63,643 nt of DNA, taken from the IMG/VR virus record IMGVR_UViG_3300045999_010097, positions 1-63,643 of that record; one strand, written 5' to 3'. The position numbers and the translations under genes are program-made. Source of the DNA: a virus. Below are positions 33,856 through 42,582 of this stretch, piece after piece. The notes beneath the pieces are model-generated. The model ran no database searches and was not told the DNA's origin. It saw only the letters and a program-made list of their open reading frames with translations. Each line of letters opens with the position of its first letter. The first letter of the stretch is position 1.

Positions 33856-35419
33856 CTTAGTCGAGGCGGCAATCGAAGCCGAGTTGGTCCGCCGCGACGC
33901 GGAGACCCTCCCGCAAGACTTCTATGCTTTTGTGCGAGCCGCTTGGGACGAGGTCGAACAGTACCAATTCAAAGACGGTATGCATGTCCGAGCCATTTGT
34001 GCTCATCTGCAAGCTGCCGCCGAGCGGCGTATCAAAAATCTTTGCATCAACGTCCCACCGCGCCTAGGCAAGAGTACTCTGTGCTCCGTGATATTCCCTG
34101 CTTGGGTGCTCACACGGTCTCCCAAAGAAACATTGTTGTTCGCGTCCTATTCACAGACGCTTGCTAATCGGGATTCCGTAAAGACTCGTGCTCTTGTTGA
34201 AAGTGACTGGTACCAAGCCCGGTTTCCGTTTGTCAAGATTCGGGATGATTCAAACCTCAAAACAGCATTCGTTACCACCGAAGGAGGTGGTCGGCAGTGT
34301 ACCTCCGTGGGGGGTACCGTTACGGGACTTGGTGGTTCGTTCTTGTTGCTGGACGACCCGCTGAATGCTATGGATGGGGAGTCTGCTGTAGTCCGCGAGA
34401 CGGCGAATCAGTGGTTTCAGGAGGCGTGGATGTCCCGCGTCGCTGGCGATCCGAACCAAGCCGTGCGAATCGTCATCATGCAGCGACTTCATGCCCGCGA
34501 CGTCAGTGCTTTGTGTAAAGACGCAGGGTGGGACATGCTAATCCTACCCATGGAATACGAAGGTAAATCCGACCCGACGGCTTTGGCCTGGACTGATCCT
34601 CGAACCGAGTTCGGTCAGCTACTTTGGCCCGAACAATGGGGGCGCGAAGCAGTCGACCGCATGAAAGTAACGCTCGGCAGTTATGCCTACGCCGGGCAGT
34701 ACCAACAACGCCCCGCCCCCCGAGGCGGCGGTATTCTCAAGAGGCATTGGATTCGCTATTGGTACGACCCGACAGTGCTGGCCAATCCGGACCCGGTTCA
34801 GGTCCAACTGCCTGACGGCGAATGGGTCGAAGCTGTGCAGGAACCATTGACTATTCAACCGGATATGCGGACAGAAGCCTCGTGGGACTGTTCCTTTAAG
34901 GGAGGCGTCAAAAACGACTATGTCGTAGGTCAAGTTTGGCACAAAGATAAAGCCAAATTTTACTTGCTTGACCAATTCAGGGCTAAGGCCGACTTTCCAG
35001 AGACGGTTGCCGCTGTTCGACAAATTGCTAATACATGGAGACCTTTGCCTATCATGATCGAAGGCAAAGCCAATGGACCAGCGGTCATCTCTGCCTTGCA
35101 AGGTGAGATCTCAGGCATCTTAGAAATTAACCCCGCAGGGGGCAAAGAGTCCAGAGCTTCGTCGATCGCTCCGCTATTCGAAGCCGGAAATGTGTACCTG
35201 CCCCATCCCCAAATGGCTGCCTGGGTAGAAGAATCGATTCAAGAGATTACGATGTTCCCCCGAGCCCCGCACGACGACGTCGTCGACGCTATGTCACAAG
35301 CGCTCGTCCATATGCGCGATCGACGAGTCGAAGTCGTGGATATGGACGCGACGTATTCTGATGGGCGGGGGAGCACAACGCAGATAGACCTGGTCGGCGA
35401 GTCGTATTGGGCCAATTGA
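33821..35419 (+). CDS. Terminase large subunit
   Basis: 532 residues from GTG. NVPPRLGKST (about 76-85) is Walker A, GSFLLLDDPL (about 171-180) Walker B, followed by the coupling region. SWDCSFKGGVKNDYVVGQVW near 354 starts the RNase H-type nuclease with its first Asp; IEGKANGPAV and HDDVVDAMSQAL supply later acidic residues. Full-length terminase that cuts and pumps DNA into proheads. The class alone does not decide between headful and cohesive ends, but the circular closure favours circular permutation. Confidence 0.93.
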   Translation: MRRKNIKTAPTDLVEAAIEAELVRRDAETLPQDFYAFVRAAWDEVEQYQFKDGMHVRAICAHLQAAAERRIKNLCINVPPRLGKSTLCSVIFPAWVLTRSPKETLLFASYSQTLANRDSVKTRALVESDWYQARFPFVKIRDDSNLKTAFVTTEGGGRQCTSVGGTVTGLGGSFLLLDDPLNAMDGESAVVRETANQWFQEAWMSRVAGDPNQAVRIVIMQRLHARDVSALCKDAGWDMLILPMEYEGKSDPTALAWTDPRTEFGQLLWPEQWGREAVDRMKVTLGSYAYAGQYQQRPAPRGGGILKRHWIRYWYDPTVLANPDPVQVQLPDGEWVEAVQEPLTIQPDMRTEASWDCSFKGGVKNDYVVGQVWHKDKAKFYLLDQFRAKADFPETVAAVRQIANTWRPLPIMIEGKANGPAVISALQGEISGILEINPAGGKESRASSIAPLFEAGNVYLPHPQMAAWVEESIQEITMFPRAPHDDVVDAMSQALVHMRDRRVEVVDMDATYSDGRGSTTQIDLVGESYWAN

Positions 35420-35755
35420 TTACAGTAAAAACCCCTTGGGTAAGGAGCCTTCGGCGACCCATTTACGAGCAGCATCAATCCCTACGCAATACACCGTATT
35501 GAAATTTGGATGGCGACAGACAGCTTTTGATTCATGTTCCGTATCCAGAAAAAGGAACCACTCGTCGGTACGCATGTCGTTGCAATGAGCACGTCTAGTT
35601 TCCGTGCCGCCAGGACGAGAGGTCCATATGATTCCGTGGGGTGGCGTAAACATGGCGTTTACTTCTCCCCAACGAGAAATCTGAGACCCATCAGATGGGA
35701 CCTTTGGAGGGCACATATCCGGCCAAAAGCTGAGTTGTTCTGCTTGATTTACCAT
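35420..35755 (-). CDS. Unknown 111-residue protein, convergent with terL
   Basis: Leaderless start: TAGAAT, six bases, then ATG 35755 on the minus strand. The sequence contains WTSRPGGTETRRAHCNDMRT and DEWFLFLDTEHESKAVCRHP. Isolated minus-strand gene among head genes, so probably a moron acquired separately. Not recognised. Confidence 0.55.
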   Translation of the reverse strand: MVNQAEQLSFWPDMCPPKVPSDGSQISRWGEVNAMFTPPHGIIWTSRPGGTETRRAHCNDMRTDEWFLFLDTEHESKAVCRHPNFNTVYCVGIDAARKWVAEGSLPKGFLL

Positions 35756-35796
35756 AGGCGCATTCTAATCTGCCCTAAGACAGCGTCAAGGGGTGG

Positions 35797-35813
35797 TACT
35801 ATAGGACATCATG
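35797..35813 (+). promoter_or_regulatory. Promoter -10 box before the portal gene
   Basis: GGTGGTACTAT gives TACTAT at 35797-35802, eight bases before ATG 35811. The strong TGG extension matches the other boxes; no ribosome site. Confidence 0.45.
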
Positions 35814-37265
35814 TCTCGAAAAAACTCCAAAGCCCTACCACCGCAAGCGGCTGCGGTATCTACTGTTCAGATCGGCACTCCTGGGCTCGACACCTCCGGT
35901 GGGTGGGTGATGGAGGAGAAGCATCCTCGACTGCGCGGCCGATTGGCGGCGCGGGTCTACGAGGAGATGTCCCAGAACGACGCCGCCCTATCGGCAGCCC
36001 TGTATTCGATTCAGGGCTTTCTTCGGCGCATGAAGTGGCGGGTTACGCCTGCCTCAGGTGAAGACCAAGCCAAGGTCGAAGCCGATTTTGTCAAGTCCTG
36101 CATGGACGATATGGACCAGCCTTGGTCGGATGTTGTTTCGGACATCCTATCTATGTTGATCTACGGGTACTCCCTTCACGAAATTGTATATAAAATCCGC
36201 AAAGGGCCGGGTAAGGTACCTCGATTTCGATCGAAGTTCAACGACGGTCGTGTAGGTTGGCGCAAGATCGACCTACGTGCTCAAAATACTGTAGACCGAT
36301 GGGATATCGCCGAAGATGGTGAGATTCTGGGAGCGTGGCAGGTCACTGACGGGGGTGACTACTACTTGCCCATGAATCGCTGCGTGTTGTTTCGCACGCG
36401 ATCCTACAAGAACAATCCAGAAGGCTACTCTGTGCTACGCGGCGCGTACCGCGCCTGGCATTTCAAGAAGCGCCTAGAAGAAACCGAGGCTGTGGGCCTA
36501 GTTCGGTCCTTGGTCAATCTGCCGAAGATGGAAATCCCGGCTAGATTCATGTCTCCGAGTGCTTCCCCGGCTGAGAAATCGGTTCGTACCCAGTTTGAAA
36601 AAATTGTATCGTTGGTATCGAAGGACCAACTTACGGGACTGGTGCTACCCGCAGAACGAGACGAGCAGGACAAACCCACTGGGTATAAGTTCGAGTTGAT
36701 CGGTGCCGCAGGCAATCAGATGCCTATTGACCCGGTCATTCGCCGATACGACTCGCGAATGCTCATGTCCCTCGCCGCCGAATTCGTATTGCTCGGTACG
36801 GAAAAGACGGGGTCGTTTGCTCTGGCTGCCGAGAAATCCTCGAACTTCACGCGGAGTCTCGAATGGTATGCCGACGTCATTGCTGATGCGTTCAACACCA
36901 CGGTCATTCCTCGCTTGATGGAAGCTAACGGAATCGACCCTATGTACTGGCCCAAGTTGACGCATGACCCCATCGCAGAAGTTGAAGTCCGCGACCTAGG
37001 TCTGTTCTTGAGCCAGGCGGCAGCCGGTGGCTTCATTACGCCAAGTCTCGCGACAGAGAACCGAATTCGCGAACGCACCAACCTGCCTCTGCTCTCGGAA
37101 GAAGAATACGAAGAAGCTCGTGAAGGGGTTTTGGAGCAGCAGAACGGTAATATGGTGCCCTCCGAAGACGAATCGGAAGACGAATCGGAAGACGAATCGG
37201 AAGACGAATCGGAAGACGAATCGGAAGACGAATCGGAAGACGAATCGGAAGACCCTGCCGTGTGA
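35811..37265 (+). CDS. Portal protein (DUF935-like)
   Basis: 484 residues. LRGRLAARVYEEMSQNDAAL, GFLRRMKWRVTPAS and SDILSMLIYGYSLHEIVYK are the typical start of the DUF935/portal family; RKIDLRAQNTVDRW and NRCVLFRTRSY follow. The last ~35 residues are a (E/D)SED repeat from 12-bp tandem DNA. It forms the DNA-conducting ring and connects TerL to the capsid. Confidence 0.85.
   Translation: MSRKNSKALPPQAAAVSTVQIGTPGLDTSGGWVMEEKHPRLRGRLAARVYEEMSQNDAALSAALYSIQGFLRRMKWRVTPASGEDQAKVEADFVKSCMDDMDQPWSDVVSDILSMLIYGYSLHEIVYKIRKGPGKVPRFRSKFNDGRVGWRKIDLRAQNTVDRWDIAEDGEILGAWQVTDGGDYYLPMNRCVLFRTRSYKNNPEGYSVLRGAYRAWHFKKRLEETEAVGLVRSLVNLPKMEIPARFMSPSASPAEKSVRTQFEKIVSLVSKDQLTGLVLPAERDEQDKPTGYKFELIGAAGNQMPIDPVIRRYDSRMLMSLAAEFVLLGTEKTGSFALAAEKSSNFTRSLEWYADVIADAFNTTVIPRLMEANGIDPMYWPKLTHDPIAEVEVRDLGLFLSQAAAGGFITPSLATENRIRERTNLPLLSEEEYEEAREGVLEQQNGNMVPSEDESEDESEDESEDESEDESEDESEDESEDPAV
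37171..37254 (+). repeat. Seven 12-bp tandem repeats in the portal C-terminus
   Basis: GAATCGGAAGAC repeated seven times, coding ESED. Copy-number change keeps frame, so tail length can vary without breaking the gene. Confidence 0.9.
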
Positions 37266-37279
37266 TAGGATCAATCACG

Positions 37280-38935
37280 ATGCCTCTAACGCCCTCACCT
37301 AACATGTGTCTAAAACCTTCGGCAGCGGTTGTCGGAGAATATGACCTTATGGTGCATGGAGATATTGGCGACTCTTGGTCGGGCGAATCTGTCACAGCAA
37401 AAAAAGTCGTCGAGCAACTACAGAAGTTGCCCAAAGCAACCAAGAAAATCAATATTCGAGTTAACTCGTTTGGTGGTTCTGTAGCGGACGGTTTGGCGAT
37501 TTACAACGCCTTGAGAGAATCCAAAGTCCGAAAAGTAACCATCATCGACGGCGTAGCTGTGTCCGCAGGTTCCCTTATTGCTATGGCAGGGGACGAGATT
37601 CAGGCACCAAAGACTGCCTTGCTGATGATTCATGGCCCCTGGACCACGGTCCAGGGCAACGCCATTGAAATGCGACAGCACGCAGATATCCTCGACAAAT
37701 GGGCAGACGCTATGGTGTCTGCTTACGTGCGTAGGCCAAAGGCGCCTGTCCCGACCGCAGCTATCGACCTGTCGCCTCCGGAAGGTGTTCAGGCCGAGTG
37801 TGCCCGAGGACTGCAATGGCTTGAAGAAGGGCATGGCGGGGACGGTTTGGTTCAGGCCACTATCGATTGGGCGCGTAAACTGGCGGCTGGCCAAAACATT
37901 ACTCCGGAAAAAGCTCGCAAGATGCGAGCATGGTTGGCTCGTCATGAGGTCGACCTTACTGCCGAAGGGGCAAAGCCTGGCGAAAAAGGCTATCCCTCCC
38001 CTGGTCGAGTGGCCTGGGCACTGTGGGGTGGTGACCCTGCTGTGACTTGGTCCGATAAAATCGTGCGTGCCCTAGAGGCCGAAGAAGACCAGGCAAAAGC
38101 CGCCATTCGGTCAAAAACCGAAGAAGAAATTCGGCGTATGCTAAAAGACGGGCAAGATCATTGGTATACTGCTGAGGAAGCCCTTGCGGCTGGTTTTATC
38201 GATTCTTTGATCGAAGAGGACCTCCCGCAACCCGCAAAAGCATGGCTTGAGCGGGCACCAGTTGGATTGCGTGCCGCCGCCATGGCTGCCTTTAGTCGTT
38301 CTGCCCTTTCTCAAACCAAGGAAAACTCTGTGCCCGAAGAACAGAACACCCCGCCCCTCGCCGCGCCTCAGGCGGACGAGCCTGTGACCGAACCCGTTCC
38401 GGAGACGGTGGTTGAAACCCCGGCAGTTGAACCTCAGGTCGTTGAAGCCAAGGTTGACGTTGCGGTGGAGGCCAAGGTCGACATTGACGCCATTCGCGCC
38501 AAGATTGAGGCTGAGTTCCAGGCTAAACTAGCGGCTGTCGAGGCTGAAAAAGTCGAAGCTCAGGCGCGCCTGGCACAGGAAATCGAAGCCAAGGAAGTGC
38601 GTGCCGCTGTTGCAGAGGCCGCTTCGATCTACGCCAATCTTCCCGGCAAACCCGAGGAGATGGGTCCGGCAATTCGAACTTTGCGTAAGACCGCCCCCGA
38701 GGCAGCGGCTGTGCTTGAGGCTACGCTCAAAGCGGCCAACGGGCTGTTGGTTCAGCTTATCGAGCCCCGTGGCGTTACCCAAGCCGAAGGTCTAAGCCCT
38801 GTGCAGGAAGTCGACCGTCTAGCCAAAGGGCTAATGGCGGCTAACCCAAATCTCACCATCGAGCAGGCCCGCACGAAGGTGTATACTGAAAACCCGAAGA
38901 TGCTTGCCGCCGTTCGCGGTGAGAATGAGGTCTGA
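37280..38935 (+). CDS. ClpP-like prohead protease with inserted domain and scaffold-like tail
   Basis: 551 residues from ATG 37280 (TAGGAT box eight bases upstream; GTG 37262 adds six residues). The Ser-protease fold shows RVNSFGGSVADGLAIYN, GVAVSAGSLIAMAG (catalytic Ser) and LMIHGPWT (His). At about 150-260 an extra domain is inserted (QAECARGLQWLEEGHGGDGL ... RAWLARHEVDLTAEGAKPGE ... SPGRVAWALWGGDPAVTWSD); relatives of it occur in other phage head proteins. The ClpP fold then ends with YTAEEALAAGFIDSL. From about 335 on a Glu/Ala/Val coiled-coil tail may be the scaffold. Confidence 0.85.
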   Translation: MPLTPSPNMCLKPSAAVVGEYDLMVHGDIGDSWSGESVTAKKVVEQLQKLPKATKKINIRVNSFGGSVADGLAIYNALRESKVRKVTIIDGVAVSAGSLIAMAGDEIQAPKTALLMIHGPWTTVQGNAIEMRQHADILDKWADAMVSAYVRRPKAPVPTAAIDLSPPEGVQAECARGLQWLEEGHGGDGLVQATIDWARKLAAGQNITPEKARKMRAWLARHEVDLTAEGAKPGEKGYPSPGRVAWALWGGDPAVTWSDKIVRALEAEEDQAKAAIRSKTEEEIRRMLKDGQDHWYTAEEALAAGFIDSLIEEDLPQPAKAWLERAPVGLRAAAMAAFSRSALSQTKENSVPEEQNTPPLAAPQADEPVTEPVPETVVETPAVEPQVVEAKVDVAVEAKVDIDAIRAKIEAEFQAKLAAVEAEKVEAQARLAQEIEAKEVRAAVAEAASIYANLPGKPEEMGPAIRTLRKTAPEAAAVLEATLKAANGLLVQLIEPRGVTQAEGLSPVQEVDRLAKGLMAANPNLTIEQARTKVYTENPKMLAAVRGENEV

Positions 38936-38938
38936 ATC

Positions 38939-39343
38939 ATGGCAGTTGGTTACAAGAATCTCCACACCAAGTCTTTCACCGCTGCTTCGGCGATGTCGGC
39001 GGCTTCGGCGCAGTTCTGTGTCGTGAAGCTTGTCGCCACTGGCGTGGCCCCGTGTGATTCCAATACGGATGTTCCTCTTGGTGTTCTTCAAAACAGCCCC
39101 GCGCTAGGCGAGCCCGCGCTCGTCGCTCTGTCGGGAGAAACCAAGCTCCGTGTCGGTGCCGCTGATATCGCTCGCGGTGCTCGCGTGGCGGCGGACTCGA
39201 CCGGTCGCGCTATCGCGGTGGTGGCCGGAACGTCGACCGGGTTCTACCCGATCGGTACGGTTCTGTCGATCGACGCGGCGGACAACGACGGGGCTCTGGT
39301 GAGTGCCGTTGTTGATTGCACCAACACCCACCGAAACCTCTGA
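38939..39343 (+). CDS. Head decoration / DUF2190-like protein
   Basis: 134 residues, Ala/Val/Gly-rich beta protein (VVKLVATGVAPCDSNTDVPL, GVLQNSPALGEPALVALSG, KLRVGAADIARGARVAADST). This matches the small capsid decoration proteins placed between protease and major capsid protein. Confidence 0.7.
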   Translation: MAVGYKNLHTKSFTAASAMSAASAQFCVVKLVATGVAPCDSNTDVPLGVLQNSPALGEPALVALSGETKLRVGAADIARGARVAADSTGRAIAVVAGTSTGFYPIGTVLSIDAADNDGALVSAVVDCTNTHRNL

Positions 39344-39374
39344 ACTAACCACCTGAGTTCCTGAAAGGACCCAC

Positions 39375-40337
39375 ATGTCTCAACCCAATCGTACCCAGAC
39401 TCATATCGACCGTCCGTTGACGGACATGTCGATCGGGTTTCTCCAGAACCCCGGTGACTTCATTGCTCGGCGCGTGTTGCCGATCAAGACCGTTGCCAAG
39501 CAATCGGATCGTTTCTTCAAGTTCGTCGCGGCGGACTTCGCCCGTGACGATGCCCAACTCCGCATGGCGGGCGAGGAGTCGAACGGCTCGGGCTTCACCC
39601 TGTCGAACGACACGTACTTCGCTGAGAAGTACGCTCTGCACGTCGACCTGTCCTATGACGAGCTAGTCAATCAAGACGAAGCCGTTGAGCTAGAAGCGAA
39701 CTCGGTTGAGTTCCTGGCTCACCAGATGCTCATCAAGCACGAGCGCCTCTTCGCAGCGGCTTGCTGGGCGACGGGTGTTTGGGCTGAGAACGTGACCGGC
39801 GCGGCCACCACGAAGTGGGATGACTACACGGGATCCAACCCGATCCAGGTCATCGACCGAGCCAAGCGCAACGTGCATCTCAAGTCCTTTAAGACGCCGA
39901 ACAAGCTGATTCTTGGTCATGATGTGTACCTCGCCCTGAAAGAGCACCCCGATCTGGTCAGCCGAGTCCAGTACACCTCGGACGCTTCGATCGACACGAC
40001 CCTTATGGCTCGCCGTTTTGGTGTCGATGAGGTCATCGTTGCTAAGGGTGTGCTCAACTCGGCTTCGGAGGGCAAGGACGCCACCATGGGTTACCTGCTT
40101 GACCCGAAGTCGGCCCTGCTGCTGCACAGCCCGCCGTCGGTTGGTCGTATGACCGCTGCCGCTGCCGTGTCGTTTGCGTGGACCGGTGCGCCGAACCTCC
40201 CGCGCCCCATGGGTGTGGTCAGCCGTCGGTTTGAGATGGACGAGCTTCAGTCTCGCCGCATCGAGACTGAGATTGCTGTTGACGTCAAGATCACGGGCGC
40301 GGACCTCGGTGTGTTCTTCGCCGGTATCGTTGACTGA
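39375..40337 (+). CDS. Major capsid protein
   Basis: 320 residues; AAAGGACC before ATG. RPLTDMSIGFLQNPGDFIAR, RVLPIKTVAKQSDRFFKF and the later NKLILGHDVYLALKEHPDL with SVGRMTAAAAVSFAWTG match a phage major-capsid lineage with HK97 fold. Position after protease and decoration gene agrees. A strong terminator follows, as for a highly expressed gene. Confidence 0.85.
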   Translation: MSQPNRTQTHIDRPLTDMSIGFLQNPGDFIARRVLPIKTVAKQSDRFFKFVAADFARDDAQLRMAGEESNGSGFTLSNDTYFAEKYALHVDLSYDELVNQDEAVELEANSVEFLAHQMLIKHERLFAAACWATGVWAENVTGAATTKWDDYTGSNPIQVIDRAKRNVHLKSFKTPNKLILGHDVYLALKEHPDLVSRVQYTSDASIDTTLMARRFGVDEVIVAKGVLNSASEGKDATMGYLLDPKSALLLHSPPSVGRMTAAAAVSFAWTGAPNLPRPMGVVSRRFEMDELQSRRIETEIAVDVKITGADLGVFFAGIVD

Positions 40338-40345
40338 GCATACCG

Positions 40346-40377
40346 TCCGGGCCTGTGAAGGCTCACTCGGACGGTGT
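40346..40377. terminator. First hairpin after the capsid gene
   Basis: ACCGTCCG pairs with CGGACGGT around a 16-base loop, 10 bases after the capsid stop. With the next hairpin it makes a tandem terminator. Confidence 0.6.
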
Positions 40378-40380
40378 TTA

Positions 40381-40408
40381 TAGGAGCCGGGAGCAATCCC
40401 GGCTCCTA
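40381..40408. terminator. Perfect 12-bp hairpin between convergent genes
   Basis: TAGGAGCCGGGA, loop GCAA, TCCCGGCTCCTA, then CCTTTT. It separates the capsid gene from the convergent gene at 40414 and may serve both directions. Confidence 0.85.
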
Positions 40409-40413
40409 CCTTT

Positions 40414-40872
40414 TCAGCACCACCAAGTAGGGACACTGGTCTTCCATGTAGCGAAGCGAGCCTTTTCCCCACGGTAGAAAGCTCTGTAAGCAGCAACAGG
40501 GTCCACCTGTCGATATTGGTCAGGCATAGCTTGAGCGAAACAAGGCATTTCGCCAGAAGGCAGTTGCAAAGGCAGGCTTGCAATTTGCTCGATGACATCC
40601 TTGCTTTTGTGCTCCTTACCGTATCTAACACGGTATTCTTCGCACAAAGCCAGGCCATGCACAACTAACCATTCAAAGGCTCGTTTGGTTGAACCCGCCC
40701 AAATAGTACATGGGTGATTCTTGTGCGTCATACGATAGGGGGCTGTAAAACCGTTGACGAGGGCGACTGTACACAACATTTGTGCCGACTCTAAGGGCAT
40801 CTTAACTACGTGTTTATCACATTGGTCCTGAGCGGCGACGATAGGGTCTTGGTTGAGAACGAAGATGTTCAC
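40414..40872 (-). CDS. Phage protein related to pyrimidine-dimer glycosylases (putative)
   Basis: 152 residues from GTG 40872, which has AGGAGG five bases upstream; the frame to 40935 is an extension without a site. MNIFVLNQDPIVAAQDQCDK, HVVKMPLESAQMLCTVALVN, APYRMTHKNHPCTIWAGSTK and EEYRVRYGKEHKSKDVIEQI are typical of a phage family sometimes annotated as pyrimidine dimer DNA glycosylase. The glycosylase activity itself is not shown by a catalytic motif here. Confidence 0.6.
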   Translation of the reverse strand: MNIFVLNQDPIVAAQDQCDKHVVKMPLESAQMLCTVALVNGFTAPYRMTHKNHPCTIWAGSTKRAFEWLVVHGLALCEEYRVRYGKEHKSKDVIEQIASLPLQLPSGEMPCFAQAMPDQYRQVDPVAAYRAFYRGEKARFATWKTSVPTWWC

Positions 40873-40927
40873 GGGACCTCCTTTCCTGTTAGTAACCACG
40901 CAAAGACCTGTGACAAGGCGTGGTATC

Positions 40928-40938
40928 ATGAACACATG
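40928..40938 (+). promoter_or_regulatory. Leaderless promoter for the head-tail genes
   Basis: GTGGTATCAT ends in TATCAT, six bases before ATG 40936. It starts the long rightward block that runs to 60081. Confidence 0.55.
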
Positions 40939-41139
40939 AAGTTCTCTGTGCTACGCGAAGCGAAGTTGGACGGACTGGTTCGTCGCCGTGGGGAGGTTAT
41001 TGACCTCGAACCCACCCTTAAGACGCAGCAACTCGTCGACCTACGCTACATTCTTCCGGCCGACGATACGGTTGCTTCCGTTGCTGGCCCCACTGATACC
41101 CCTAAGCGTGGTCGTTTGGCCACGAAACAAAAGGATTGA
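40936..41139 (+). CDS. Small basic protein at the start of the neck block
   Basis: 67 residues from the leaderless ATG, MKFSVLREAKLDGLVRRRGE then PKRGRLATKQKD. The frame upstream of this ATG is antisense to the neighbouring gene. Such short proteins after the capsid gene often bind DNA or act at the neck; not recognised. Confidence 0.55.
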   Translation: MKFSVLREAKLDGLVRRRGEVIDLEPTLKTQQLVDLRYILPADDTVASVAGPTDTPKRGRLATKQKD

Positions 41140-41142
41140 CCC

Positions 41143-41610
41143 ATGGGTGTGACTCGTATTTCCAAGGGCCGTGTGGCCGCAGGTACCGTTGATGCTGACG
41201 GTCTCTCCGTTCGTTCGCTTCGTATCCCGCTGCGCCCCACGGCGAATAACAGCCAAGTTACTACGGGTAAGAGGGTTCCGAGGAACTCGGCGATCCTAAA
41301 TGCCTACGTCAAAATGACGAGCGGTGCTTCGGCGGCGACGCTCGGGGCGTCGCTTTTGAATGTGGGTATTACTACCGCTACGATTGGGTTGCTGAACAAC
41401 CTCAACATTGCCACGGCGGGTATCAAGCTCGGCTCGCTAGCGAGCGCTGTTACGGTGACGCAAGGTGCCTTTCTACAAGAAGTCACGTCTTCGGGACCGG
41501 CTCCGAAGCCGTATGCGGTTGATGCAGACGTCGAAATTACGTATGCTACGCTGGCCCCCAGCCCGAACCTTAACGGTGAATTGATCATCGAGTATCGCGT
41601 GCTGGGGTGA
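41143..41610 (+). CDS. Virion structural protein, Ala/Thr-rich
   Basis: 155 residues, MGVTRISKGRVAAGTVDADG, PLRPTANNSQVTTGKRVPRN, then a beta-rich body with IEYRVLG at the end. Composition and place suggest a capsid-surface or fibre protein. Confidence 0.6.
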   Translation: MGVTRISKGRVAAGTVDADGLSVRSLRIPLRPTANNSQVTTGKRVPRNSAILNAYVKMTSGASAATLGASLLNVGITTATIGLLNNLNIATAGIKLGSLASAVTVTQGAFLQEVTSSGPAPKPYAVDADVEITYATLAPSPNLNGELIIEYRVLG

Positions 41611-41613
41611 CAT

Positions 41614-41754
41614 GTGATTATCATCCTCGATTCGACTGGTGAAGAAATCGAGCGAGTTGAGGATGTGTCGGTGGAGCCTGTCGTCGATTTACGATGGCAG
41701 GCTCTATCCTTGTCACTAGATACACATAGTTTAACGAACCCAGACGAGGATTAA
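41614..41754 (+). CDS. 46-residue acidic peptide
   Basis: GTG 41614 to TAA 41752-41754, MIIILDSTGEEIERVEDVSV then EPVVDLRWQALS. Its TAA lies one base before the next ATG. No strong ribosome site; coding is plausible from spacing and codon use. Confidence 0.4.
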   Translation: MIIILDSTGEEIERVEDVSVEPVVDLRWQALSLSLDTHSLTNPDED

Positions 41755-41755
41755 T

Positions 41756-42157
41756 ATGGCTGTCCGAATCGCTAACAGTGTCCGTAACACCCGAGTAGAC
41801 GCAATCCGCACAGCTATCGACGCTGGCGCAGGCGCGGGTCTTCTGCGTATCTACTCGGGCACCAAACCGGCGAAGGGCGGCACGCCAGCGGGCACCTTGC
41901 TCGCTGAGCTGACGTGCGCCGACCCATGCGGGTCGTCGTCGTCTGGCGTGCTGACGTTCACCGTGCCTTTCTCGGACACGTCGGCGAACGCCACGGGCAC
42001 GGCGGCGTTTTTCTACCTCGTCGATTCGACGGGCACCTTCGTGTGCGACGGCGATTGCGGCACCTCGGGCAGCGACCTCAACTTGACGACGCTGTCAATC
42101 GTCTCGGGACAGCCGGTTCAGGTGACCAGCTTGACCATCACCGACGGGAATAACTGA
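41756..42157 (+). CDS. Phage structural protein
   Basis: 133 residues. MAVRIANSVRNTRVDAIRTA, LLRIYSGTKPAKGGTPAGTL and LLAELTCADPC are typical of a widespread small virion protein of unknown detail. GC-rich segment with many GTCG words starts here, unlike the capsid gene, so this block may have been exchanged as a unit. Confidence 0.65.
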   Translation: MAVRIANSVRNTRVDAIRTAIDAGAGAGLLRIYSGTKPAKGGTPAGTLLAELTCADPCGSSSSGVLTFTVPFSDTSANATGTAAFFYLVDSTGTFVCDGDCGTSGSDLNLTTLSIVSGQPVQVTSLTITDGNN

Positions 42158-42573
42158 TGCCTGACAATGTCGGATACACACCGGGATCGGGCGCCACGAT
42201 TGCAGCCGATGACGTCGGTGGCGCACTGTATCAGCGCGTCAAGCTCGCGACGGGCGCCGATGGGGTTATCGAGGGCGACGTCTCGCCCGCGAATCCTATG
42301 CCGATTCAGGAAGTCAGCGGGGCCATGTCGTGGCTGCGCCGTATCTTCGATCGGCTCTCGTCGCCGCCTGCCTACGACAGCTCGCTGGACCGCTCGCGCG
42401 GTACGGTCGTCGTCGAAAGTGGCACCGTGACGACGGTGAGCACCGTGACGACATGCACAACGGTCACGACGGTGGCCGGACTCACCAACATCGACGGCCG
42501 CAGCGGCGCAATGCTGATCGACCAGACCAACCTGTCGGCGTGGGCAAATTGTCACCGCGCACGAATCACCTGA
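42157..42573 (+). CDS. Structural protein, Thr/Val-rich C-terminus
   Basis: 138 residues with TGATG overlap to the preceding gene. GATIAADDVGGALYQRVKLA is followed by SWLRRIFDRLSSPPAYDSSL and a Thr/Val run (TVTTVSTVTTCTTVTTV). Relatives in other phages occur with the next gene as head or tail ornament proteins. Confidence 0.6.
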   Translation: MPDNVGYTPGSGATIAADDVGGALYQRVKLATGADGVIEGDVSPANPMPIQEVSGAMSWLRRIFDRLSSPPAYDSSLDRSRGTVVVESGTVTTVSTVTTCTTVTTVAGLTNIDGRSGAMLIDQTNLSAWANCHRARIT

Positions 42574-42582
42574 GGAAACGAC

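Noticed and set aside
39690-40664. 324-codon minus frame across the capsid gene
   Set aside because: It lies antisense to the major capsid protein and crosses a terminator and the convergent gene; composition is that of a shadow.
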